DNA of 64,000 bases from Dromiciops gliroides (taxonomy: Eukaryota; Chordata; Mammalia; Microbiotheria; Microbiotheriidae). The notes below the pieces were generated by a model. The model saw only the letters and a program-made list of their open reading frames with translations, searched no databases and had not been told where the DNA came from. The stretch lies in the NCBI RefSeq assembly GCF_019393635.1, contig NC_057866.1, positions 434,001-498,000 of the forward strand, in the 5' to 3' direction. Position numbers and translations under genes: made by a program. Positions 56,134-64,000 of this stretch are shown in pieces (within the stretch, counting starts at the first letter, position 1; each line of letters starts with the position of its first letter).

Positions 56134-57991
56134 TTCTTCTTAATAGTATTTTATTATTTTCCAGTTACACGTTGTAAAAATATTTTATACTAACTATGGC
56201 CTAATCTGGATGAAGGACTAATCTAGGGACTTTTGACTGGCTGGCTATCTGACTGCTATTAATTTAATATGAGCCATTTAAAAATTTCTCCACACTGCTC
56301 CCAAATTGATAAGCAAAAGATAAAGAAGCCTCTCCATAAAATAATCAAAACAGTTTATTTATAAAAATCAATGTAAGAGATAAGGGTTAAGAAATGCAAA
56401 TTATACAACCTGTCTACTTTTAATATAATGAGGGCCGTGGAGCCTCTTGCCTTAGGGTATGTTCCAGCTTTCTCCAACTTTCACTCTTTTTCTCCTTCAC
56501 TCCAGCTCCCCTGTTCTTTCACTTTAACTGCTCCGCTCCTTTCTTCTAACTCCAAGCCCCTTTCACTTTGTCGACCCCCCTTACCATCTAACTTTCCTCT
56601 CTCTACTGCCACACTGAACCCCCCTGTGTTTCTCTCTCACCAACCTCTCCTTCCGTTCTCCTAGTGCTCCAGAGTCCTCCAGCCTCCTTGCTTTTAGCTT
56701 TTTCTCTGTCTCCATCAGCCCCTCTCTTTACATAGCCTCAGTATCCTTAGTGTCCTTGTAGCAGCCCCCCTTTCTGTCCGTCCGCTCCTGCCCTGTCTCC
56801 TTAATCTTCAGCCTCCTCTTCACTCTCTTCTCCCCTGTATATATGTTCCTTCTCTCCCCTTAAACCTCGGGCTCCCTGCACACCTCACATGCCAAGCTAA
56901 TCTGCTGGCCATGCTATGGCAGCCACCAACACTCGAGTGTCCCATGGGTAACACACCCAGGGCTCTAGGGGCCCATGCCCCCTGCTGCGTGCCCTGGGAC
57001 CTCTACACAGGCTGCACCAGAGGCCGGCCTGCATGAGCCTGGGATCTCTGGGGTAGATCCCTTCAGGGTGGAGGGATCTGGGGTCTTTTCCCCCAGCCAT
57101 CTGACCTGGCATCCCGTAAAGCCCATAGGGCTTTTTGGCTCAGCTGAAGTGAAGGGGGAGGGACACCAGCCCCTCTTACACAGAAAAAACCCCTGAGGGC
57201 CTAGGCTTTTTAATCTCAGCCCAAAGGCAGGGTCTCCAAATAAAAATAAATTCCCACAATGTAAAGATAGTTTTCAACATTTGCGTTTTTATAAGATTCT
57301 CCTCCTTTCCTTCCCTCCCCCCTCCCCAAGACAGCAAGCAATCTGATGTAGGTTATATACATACAATCACATTAAACATATTTCTGCATTACTTTTCTTG
57401 TGAAAGAAGAATCAGAACAAAAAGAAAAAACCTCCAAAAAAAAAAAGTAGAAACAGTGTGGCTCAATATGCAATCAGATCCACAGTTCTTTTTTCTGGAC
57501 ATAAACAGCATCTCCCAACATGAGTCCTTTGGAATTGTCTTGGATCATTATATTGCTGAGAAGAGCCAAGTCTATTACAATTGATCATCACACAATGTTG
57601 CTGTTACTCTGTGCAATGTTTTCCTGGTTCTGCTCACTTCACTCAGCATCACTCCACTTGAGTCTTTCCAGGTTTTTTCTGCAGTCCACGTGCTCATCAT
57701 TTCTTATGGCACAATAGTATTCCATTACATTAATATACCACAACTTGTTCAGTCATTCCCCAATTGATGGACATTCCCTTGATTTCCAATTCTTGCCACC
57801 ACAAAGAGAGCTGCTAGAAATATTTTTGTACATGTGGGTCCTTTTCCCTTTCCTATGATCTCTTTGGGACACAGACCTAGTAGGGGTATCCTGGGTCAAA
57901 GGGTATGCACAGCCCCATAGTCCTTTTTTTTCATAGGTCCAAATTGCTTTCTAGAATGGTTGGATCAGTTCAAACTCCACCAACCACGGTA
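56134..57991 (-). mobile_element. 5'-truncated antisense L1 carrying a solo LTR
   Basis: Target duplication AATGCAAGTTTCTT (56120-56133 and 57992-58005). L1 3' UTR in reverse at 56134-56172 and 57259-57991 (ATGTAAAGATAGTTTTCAAC, AGCAAGCAATCTGATGTAGG, CATGTGGGTCCTTTTCCCTT). Confidence 0.9.
56173..57258 (-). mobile_element. Solo LTR (fossil), family shared with 58345-58878
   Basis: Plus-strand ends TGTAAAAATATTTTA and AAATTCCCACA, flanked by a 4-bp duplication (ACGT/ATGT). The poly(A)-signal layout (AAATAAACTGTTTTG on minus) favours minus orientation. Both outer thirds match the second copy; the pyrimidine-rich middle is much longer here. Class I-like by 4-bp duplication. No internal viral region. 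It is younger than the L1 it entered. Confidence 0.8.
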
Positions 57992-58014
57992 AATGCAAGT
58001 TTCTTGATTGGTGG

Positions 58015-58235
58015 AAAGGTGTTAGTATAGTGGGCCCAGTGCTGGACTTGGTTATGTGGAAGAGCTAGATTTGAATCCTGCCTTAGACACTTCCTAGCTA
58101 GGTGATCCTGAACAAGTCACTTCACCATTGCCTGACTCAGTTTCCTCATCTGTATCACTCATAGAATTGTTGCAAGATTCAAGTAAGGATAGAAATGGAA
58201 AGTGTTTTGTGACCTTTAGCCTGAGAAATGAAAGA
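58015..58235 (+). mobile_element. MIR/THER-like SINE
   Basis: GTGCTGGACTTGGTTATGTG, GAACAAGTCACTTCACCATT and CTGACTCAGTTTCCTCATCT in order. Confidence 0.8.
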
Positions 58236-58239
58236 TATT

Positions 58240-58985
58240 TTTAGCTCTCTGATAGTTCCCCTTTGCCAGTTTCCTTTTTTATAGTTATTCCTGATATTTT
58301 TGTCCACTTTTCCCTATGAATTTTGGTAGGACTTTAATGCTATGTGTAAAAATATTTTAACTGACTAGGGCTAATTTGGGGGACTAATCTGACTGGAGGA
58401 CTAATCTGTAGCCTCTTGACTCACTGGCTATCTGACTGCTATTAACTTAATATGGGCCGTTTAAAAAGTTTCTCCACACTGGCCCAAATTGATAAGCAAA
58501 AGATTAAGAAGCCTCTTAATTAAATAATCAAAGCAGAGTTTATTTATGAGATACAATTTAAACATAAAAATACAGGGAAGTAAAATGTACAACCTGACTG
58601 CTTTCCGGCATGTCTCTTTCCATCCACCACACCTGGAACTTTTTAAGCCTCCTCCCGAGTACCAATGGACCTTCTTCTAGCGTTCTCCTGGTGCTCCAGC
58701 ATCCCCCCAACCTCCTTGCTTTCTCCAATCTCCTGTACCTTCCCCTGTCTGTCTGCTCCATCTGTCTGCTACCCCTTTCACTTTGTTGACCCGCTGAAAA
58801 ACCCCTTAGCATCCTCACCTTTTAATCTTTTAATCTCAGCCCAAAGGCAGGGTCCCCAAATCAAAATAAATTTCCACATATGGAAATGGCTACTGTTATT
58901 TTGACCGGTATGGAATTAAATCTAGAAGGTGGTTTGGGAAGGTTTGCCACTTTACCAAATTTTCTTCCCTCCTCATTCAGAGGGG
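58240..58985 (-). mobile_element. Old antisense L1 ORF2 scrap opened by a solo LTR
   Basis: Flanks 58250-58344 and 58879-58985 join when the LTR is removed. TTGACCGGTATGGAATTAAA corresponds to the antisense ORF2 segment near 29350. Weak on the left. Confidence 0.5.
58345..58878 (-). mobile_element. Solo LTR (fossil) with perfect 4-bp target duplication
   Basis: TGTAAAAATATTTTAACTG to AAATTTCCACA on plus, flanked by TATG at 58341-58344 and 58879-58882. It shares with the copy at 56173 the blocks GGCTATCTGACTGCTATTAA, CCAAATTGATAAGCAAAAGA and AATCTCAGCCCAAAGGCAGG. It is half the length of that copy. No internal viral region. Confidence 0.85.
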
Positions 58986-59191
58986 AACAAATGCATTTAT
59001 TCAATCCACCAGGAATTGATGTAATGCTTTCCAATATTCCAGGAGCAGTTCTGGGCCCTGAAGACTCAAGGATCAAATGAAAACAAGGCCCACCATTCAG
59101 AAGCTTCCATCCCACTGGGGTGGGGTGGGGAGAGATCACAATGACATGGATGAATCAATAGGAAATAGAGAGTGTTAAGAATGTTTGATTT

Positions 59192-59381
59192 CGGGGCAGC
59201 TAGGTGACACAGTGGATAGAGCACCAGCCCTGGATTCAGGAGTACCTGAGTTCAAATCCGGCCTCAGACGCTTGACACCTACTAGCTATGTGACCCTGGG
59301 CAAGTCACTTAACCCCTATTGCCCCGCAAAAATAAATTAATTAATTAAAATTTAAACTTAAAAATTAAAAAAAAAAAAAAG
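59192..59381 (+). mobile_element. WSINE1-type SINE
   Basis: Perfect 15-bp target duplication AAGAATGTTTGATTT at 59177-59191 and 59382-59396; extended AT-rich tail. Confidence 0.95.
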
Positions 59382-59396
59382 AAGAATGTTTGATTT

Positions 59397-59572
59397 GTAG
59401 ACAGAGGACCTGGGATTAAATACTGGCTCTACCACTAATCGTGGTGTCCTTGAGCAAAGTGACCAGCCTCTCTGGGCATCAGCTTCTTCGTCCATAAGAT
59501 GAAGAGGTTGCACTTGGTCACCTCTGAGGTCTCTTGTAGCTTTGCATCTGTAATTTATGATCCCCTCCAAAT
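59397..59572 (+). mobile_element. MIR/THER-like SINE
   Basis: GAGGACCTGGGATTAAATAC, CTTGAGCAAAGTGACCAGCC and ATCAGCTTCTTCGTCCATAA form a decayed MIR-type core. Confidence 0.7.
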
Positions 59573-59879
59573 ACCATCTGATTGGTAGAGAGGGAGTTAC
59601 TGTTAACAAATGGAAGGGGGAGTAGGTTGAGAAGCCCCTTGTATGAGCTGGTTGATGAGCTGAACTTTGAAGGGTCAGCAGAATTCCAAGAAGCCAGGAA
59701 GAGAAGGAAGAATGTTCCAGGGAGGTGGGAGATAGAATCTCTTCTAGCCAGAAGATCAAGGAAGTCTTTTTAGAACATAGAGTGCCTAGGGAGGGGAGCA
59801 AGGTGAAATTGTAAAAGGATGTCTTTCCCATGCTTATTCATCCTTTATTTTCTTTCCTTTTTATCTTAGACCTTTTTGT

Positions 59880-60028
59880 TCCCCCCCCCACCCCGGGGCA
59901 ATGAGGGTTAAGTGAGTTGCCCAGGGTCACACGGTTAGTAAGTGTCAAGTGTCTGAGGCCAAATTTGAACTCAGGTCTTCCTGAATCCAGGGCCAGTACC
60001 TTATCCACTGCGCCACCTAGCGGCCCCC
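59880..60028 (-). mobile_element. WSINE1-type SINE, antisense
   Basis: Complete antisense copy; a C-rich run (CCCCCCCCCACCCC) takes the place of the T tail. Confidence 0.9.
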
Positions 60029-60029
60029 A

Positions 60030-61071
60030 ATCTTTCTTCTTTGATTCATGGCCCTGATACTCATTTATTCCCTCTTTAGTCTCTGTATTCTTCATGGAAT
60101 TAAAGCTGCTGTTTCTTCTAAATGGTTACAATGTTTTTGTCTTGTAGATCTGGCCCCCAGCCCCCTTTTTCTGTTTACAAATACCAATTCCTAAAGTGAT
60201 AGAGAGAAGTATTGCCCCTCAGTAGAAATGTTCCTGTGTCCCCGGATCTCCCTTCCTCATTTGTCATGAAATCTTCTCTTTGGATCGATGTCCTCCCATT
60301 CCCCATCTCCTGAGTCAGGATGCTGTCTGTGAAAGCACAATACTGTCTCAGAGGTAGTGGCCCCTCTAAGCCAAGTACTGGGAGACTCAACCCACTGGAA
60401 GGTGCTAACTACCTTTGTGGAATGCCTGTGTCACCATGGGAACACTCTCCAGTAGGATGCCCTCCCAGAACTAAATGGAGAGCTCCCCCTTTCTTTCCCC
60501 ATTTCCTCCCCTCCCTTTGCCACCTCACACATTCTCCTCTTCTTCCTGAAACAAAAGAATTTGTTTTTCCTTCATTGTCAACTATTGACTTGATTTATGT
60601 CACACACATTCCCTTCTATCTTTTTTCTCCCCCTCGTCTATACAACTTTCACTCTACAGTTTAGACCCATAGAAACAATGGTTCATCTGTGGACAGAGTA
60701 AGATAAGGCAGCGTCTGTGGTGATTCAGGCCTCTTTTTCCATTTAAGCCCAGGTTTCACCCTTGTCTCCTCATGTGCTTTTAGAAAGAACCCTTTTAATG
60801 GTGCAAAATATTGTGGTAGCAAAACTTTATAGGTGTCTTTTTTTTAAGTCAGGATACGTTGTTTCAATACCCCTTCCTTCCTTGGTTGCTATATATGTTT
60901 ACCCTTCTTGTATTTCTATAGTCTGTGGTGTTTGCAAAGCAAATAATCTGCTTAAGTATAGTTTTCTTTGTAGTAGTGCTACAAATGCCTCTTTTTAATT
61001 GAATGCCCATTTTTTCTTTGCTGATTAGGCTCAGATTTGGGGGACTATTTCATCTTGGGCTGCATCTTGAG
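60030..61071. other. Unrecognised spacer
   Basis: About 1 kb without a recognised exon or repeat. Pyrimidine-rich near 60480-60660. Confidence 0.4.
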
Positions 61072-61085
61072 CTCCTTTACTCTTT

Positions 61086-61237
61086 TTTTATTTTTTTTTT
61101 TTAGTGAGGCAATTGGGGTTAAGTGACTTGCCCAGGGTCACACAGCTAATAAGTGTTAAGTGTCTGAGGCTAGATTTGAACTCAGGTACTCCTGACTCCA
61201 GGGACGGTGCTCTATCCACTGCGCCACCTAGCTGCCC
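61086..61237 (-). mobile_element. WSINE1-type SINE, antisense
   Basis: Perfect 14-bp target duplication CTCCTTTACTCTTT at 61072-61085 and 61238-61251. Confidence 0.95.
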
Positions 61238-61331
61238 CTCCTTTACTCTTTGGAACGTTGTTCAATTACCTCCTATGGTTTCTGGTGGGTGCAGAATGAT
61301 TTTGTTATTCAGATTTCTTTTCCTTTATATT

Positions 61332-61494
61332 TAAAAAAAAAATTGGGGTGGGGTTTGAACAGTGAGGGTTAAGTGACTTGCCCAAAGTCACACAGCTAGT
61401 AAGTGTCAAGTGTCTGAGACTAGATTTGAGCTCAGGTCCTTCTGAATCCAAGGCCGATGCTTTATTCACTGCGCTGCCTAGCTGCCCCCCGCCC
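61332..61494 (-). mobile_element. WSINE1-type SINE, antisense
   Basis: Target duplication TTTCCTTTATATT at 61319-61331 and 61495-61507. More diverged than its neighbour. Confidence 0.92.
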
Positions 61495-61507
61495 TTTCCT
61501 TTATATT

Positions 61508-61835
61508 GAATGATCTTCCTTTAAACTTGGAGATGGCTCCCTATCACCTTCAGGATGAAATATCAATTCTTATTTGGCCCCTTTCTACATTTCCAATCTT
61601 GTCCCTCCCTCTTTCTCATGGACTCTGTGACTCAGTGACACTGGCCTCCTGGCTGCTTCATGAACAAGAGGACTCCACCCCCTGCCTCAGAGAGTTTTCT
61701 CTGGTTGTTTCCCGTGTCTGTAAGGTTCTCGCTTCATCTCTGACTCTTGGCTACTCTGGTTCCCTCCAAGTCCCAACTTGTCTCACCTTCTAGGAGAAGC
61801 CTTCCTCAGTCCTCGATATTGGTGCCTTCCCTCTG
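61508..61835 (+). mobile_element. L2 fragment
   Basis: GATGGCTCCCTATCACCTTC, CACTGGCCTCCTGGCTGCTT, CCAAGTCCCAACTTGTCTCA and TCTAGGAGAAGCCTTCCTCA in L2 order. Confidence 0.85.
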
Positions 61836-61839
61836 AGAT

Positions 61840-62394
61840 GATCTATTCACAGCTGCTGGTTTTGCCTCCTGGAGAGACACAGCTTCTTTCTTTCCACTGG
61901 ATAAGGTGGTGGTAGACATGGGGGGGGAGGGGCAGAGTTGAGTTGTGTTGCAGATTTGCTTCCTGCTTTCCATGGTGTGCACTTGTGACGGGGACAGAGA
62001 GGGGTTTGTTTAGAGGACCTTGGGTTGGTTTTATGCAATCCTATCCATGTAGGGACCTCTGGGGAAGGGATACTGAGTGAACTCATGAAGGATTCACCTT
62101 TGCTACGATTTGGTCATTGATTTATTACCTCATTAGTGTTCTTAGCTCACAGAGCAGAAATCACTTTATCTCTTGGGCATGATCCCTGTGAATTTGGGAA
62201 AAAATGTCTAGTCCTCCATAATGTTGGTCACATAACAGAAAGACGGGTTTTAAGTGCCAAAAAGAACAGTTTGGTGGGTAGTTGGTAACCTCATCCGTCA
62301 GGACTCATGATGACTATTTGCAAAAAGACTTCCATAAAAAAAAAAAGACTTCCATAAAGAGAATGTGATGGTGGCTAAAGCTACAATATTGACT
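61840..62394. other. Unrecognised spacer
   Basis: No exon or repeat family identified. A short direct duplication AAAAAAAGACTTCCATAAA occurs near 62319-62358. Confidence 0.4.
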
Positions 62395-62521
62395 GAAGAG
62401 GGAGAGACAGAGAGATGGAGGGAGGGAGGGATGGGGAAAGAGGGAGGAAGGGATGGGGAAAGAGGGAAGGAGGGAAGGAGGGGTGGGCAAAGAGAGAGGG
62501 AGAGAGGGAGGGATGGGGATC
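62395..62521. repeat. (GGGA)n-type purine repeat
   Basis: GAGGGAGGGATGGGGAAAGA units in loose tandem. It abuts the 3' end of the next L1-derived element. Confidence 0.85.
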
Positions 62522-62523
62522 TT

Positions 62524-63165
62524 CCACAAGTGTTCTTTTTATCAGGTCTTTCTATGGGGGTGGATAGTAAGCTTCATCATTAGTCCCTTGGAATTGTCTT
62601 GGATCATTGCATTGCTGAGAGTAGCAAGTCATTAGCAACTGCTCATTGAACAATACTGTTATCACTATGCACAATGTCCTCCCAGCTCTGCTCACTTCAC
62701 TATACATCAGTTCATGAGTCTTTCTAGGTTTTTCTGGGATCATCCTGTGTGTCATTTCCTGTAGCACAAGACCATTCCACTACAATCATATACCACAGCT
62801 TTTTCAGTCATTCCTCAATTGATGGACATTCCCTTGATTCCCAATTCTTAGCCACCACCAAGAGTTGCTATAAATTTTTTTGTACAATTTTTCCCCCTTT
62901 TCTCTTTTTCATGATTACCATTGTTAACTGTTTGCCTTCCATCCTATTCCCTCCCCCATGATATTTATTCTATTATCCATCTTGTTTCATCCTATCCCTC
63001 TTCAAAAGGGATTTGCTTCTGTCTGTCCCCTCCCCCACTCTGCTCTTCCTTCTTTTGCCCCTCTCTCTTTATCCCCTTCCCCTCCTATTTTCCTGCAGGG
63101 TTAGACAGATTACTCCACCCAATTGAATGTGTATGTTATTTGGGATGGGGATCTTCTTACACTTT
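62524..63165 (-). mobile_element. Second HAL1-like element, antisense
   Basis: On minus: inter-ORF spacer (63165 down to about 62935; GATGGATAATAGAATAAATA), a few ORF2 start codons, then at once the 3' UTR (from about 62915; GTACAAAAAAATTTATAGC, GTGGTGGCTAAGAATTGGG, TCAATTGAGGAATGACTGAA). The order and junction equal those at 13.44-14.35 kb, with ORF2 absent in both. The 3' tail is cut off at the purine repeat. Confidence 0.75.
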
Positions 63166-63389
63166 ACTCCCTCCTGTCAACAGTCTGCAAACAGTGACAC
63201 TAGTCTTTTTGCTATTCCTCAGAGAAAACATTCCATCCCCCCACTCTGTTATTCCCCATCCCTCCTCATCTTCACCTCCTGGTTTCCATGGTAGAGGGAG
63301 CTTTCTCTTCTAAATTCCCTATATGAATGACAGCACAGATACAATTTCAACTCTATTATCTAATGTGTAATGGCTCATTGTTCCTGATG

Positions 63390-63545
63390 TACATTGTATC
63401 AGTTCCTTATGTATCTTGAATATCAGGCCTCTTAGAGATACATTCTGCAAAGACTTTTCCAAACAACTGCTTTTTTTCTTATTCCACCTGCATTGATTTG
63501 GTTCATGTGGAAACTTTTCTTTCACTTTTAAAAATATACAGCACC
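63390..63545 (-). mobile_element. Old antisense L1 ORF2 C-terminal scrap
   Basis: AGTTCCTTATGTATCTTGAA, TATCAGGCCTCTTAGAGATA and CATTGATTTGGTTCATGTGG parallel the antisense ORF2 end at 28.69-28.80 kb. Confidence 0.65.
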
Positions 63546-63709
63546 TGTAATTTTTTTGGTATAGAGAAAACCTAGAGAGGAAATTCCTTTAACCCATGCA
63601 GATCTGTAAACTGTTCTGTAACTTATGGTGTTAGAGTGCTTTATATAAATTCATTTTTAAATCTTGCATGATCATGCTTATCTCTTTCCTCCATTCTCCA
63701 TTAGTATTT

Positions 63710-64000
63710 TTTTACAGTGTGACCTTTTATATGTATTGTATTACATATTACATATTACATATTACATATGTCATGTATTCATTCAGAACTTATTGTGGTA
63801 TATGGTGTAAGCTATTAGTTTAAGCCTAATTTCTGTCAAACTAACTAAAAACTTTCCTGGTTTTTTAATTTTTTAACATTTTTATTTAAAATTTGAGTGT
63901 CAAATTCTACCCCCTCCTTCCTTCCCTTCCCTCCCCTCTCCCTGGGTTTGTCTTAGCATGTGGATGCCCAAGTATTTTCTTTGTCTTAGTTTTTTTTTAT
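63710..64000 (-). mobile_element. Two antisense L1 pieces, the second cut by the window end
   Basis: 63770-63860 (TTGTGGTATATGGTGTAAGC, AAGCCTAATTTCTGTCAAAC) is an ORF2 C-terminal region. From about 63865 a new 3' UTR begins (TTTTTAACATTTTTATTTAA, CCCTCCTTCCTTCCCTTCCC). A small ATTACAT tandem repeat lies at 63745-63768. Confidence 0.6.

Noticed and set aside
3453-61494. tRNA genes suggested by the SINE heads
   Set aside because: The heads are tRNA-derived but part of a dispersed SINE, without an intact cloverleaf.

Overview
The window is mammalian DNA, almost certainly from a marsupial. About three dozen copies of one CORE-type, tRNA-derived SINE are present (head GGGGCAGCTAGGTGG, core TAGCTGTGTGACCCTGGGCAAGTCACTTAACC, then ATTGCCTCAC and an A-rich tail). 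They lie beside marsupial-type L1, L2 and RTE LINEs and older MIR/THER-like SINEs. From memory the SINE matches WSINE1, which favours an Australasian marsupial over an opossum; that step is inference.

The only intact protein-coding host gene recognised is HRAS, at the left edge on the minus strand (587-2220). Its four coding exons of 111, 179, 160 and 120 bp sum to exactly 190 codons including the stop. A CpG-rich, CCAAT-box promoter lies upstream (about 2640-3260), and an AGTAAA poly(A) signal candidate at 198-203. The first coding intron carries a G-rich minisatellite.

From about 3.3 to 49 kb the window is a dense layering of retroelements. (a) 5.4-9.5 kb: L1 and L2 remnants split by SINEs and a probable LTR. 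(b) 9.5-17.6 kb: one old L1 ORF2 cut open by antisense L1 tails, an internally deleted L1 that lacks ORF2 (HAL1-like), a further L1 tail containing a solo LTR that itself contains two SINEs, and more SINEs. (c) 18-30 kb: L1 remnants, RTE-tailed SINEs, a stretch with little recognisable content (22-26 kb), and a broken processed copy of WDR70 (26.1-26.9 kb). (d) 31.4-42 kb: an old L1 holding a nearly full-length younger L1 (33,826-40,387) with a 16-bp target duplication, an intact ORF1 and a broken ORF2. (e) 42-49 kb: old L1, L2 and RTE pieces, a CTCCT satellite and a minisatellite of about 45 bp period.

From 49.2 to 51.2 kb a degenerate G-rich minisatellite leads into a second, smaller CpG-rich block (51.25-51.77 kb). 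This holds an RFX X-box-like site, a second related site, a GC box and a plus-strand splice donor. It is a candidate 5' end of the next gene. Human gene order (HRAS next to the ciliary gene LRRC56) makes LRRC56 the natural guess, but no LRRC56 coding exon was recognised. The remainder to 64 kb is antisense L2 and L1, two solo LTRs of one family, SINEs and simple repeats, including a second copy of the HAL1-like element.

No tRNA or rRNA gene, CRISPR array or prokaryotic feature is present. All family names come from reading and memory, not from a database search.
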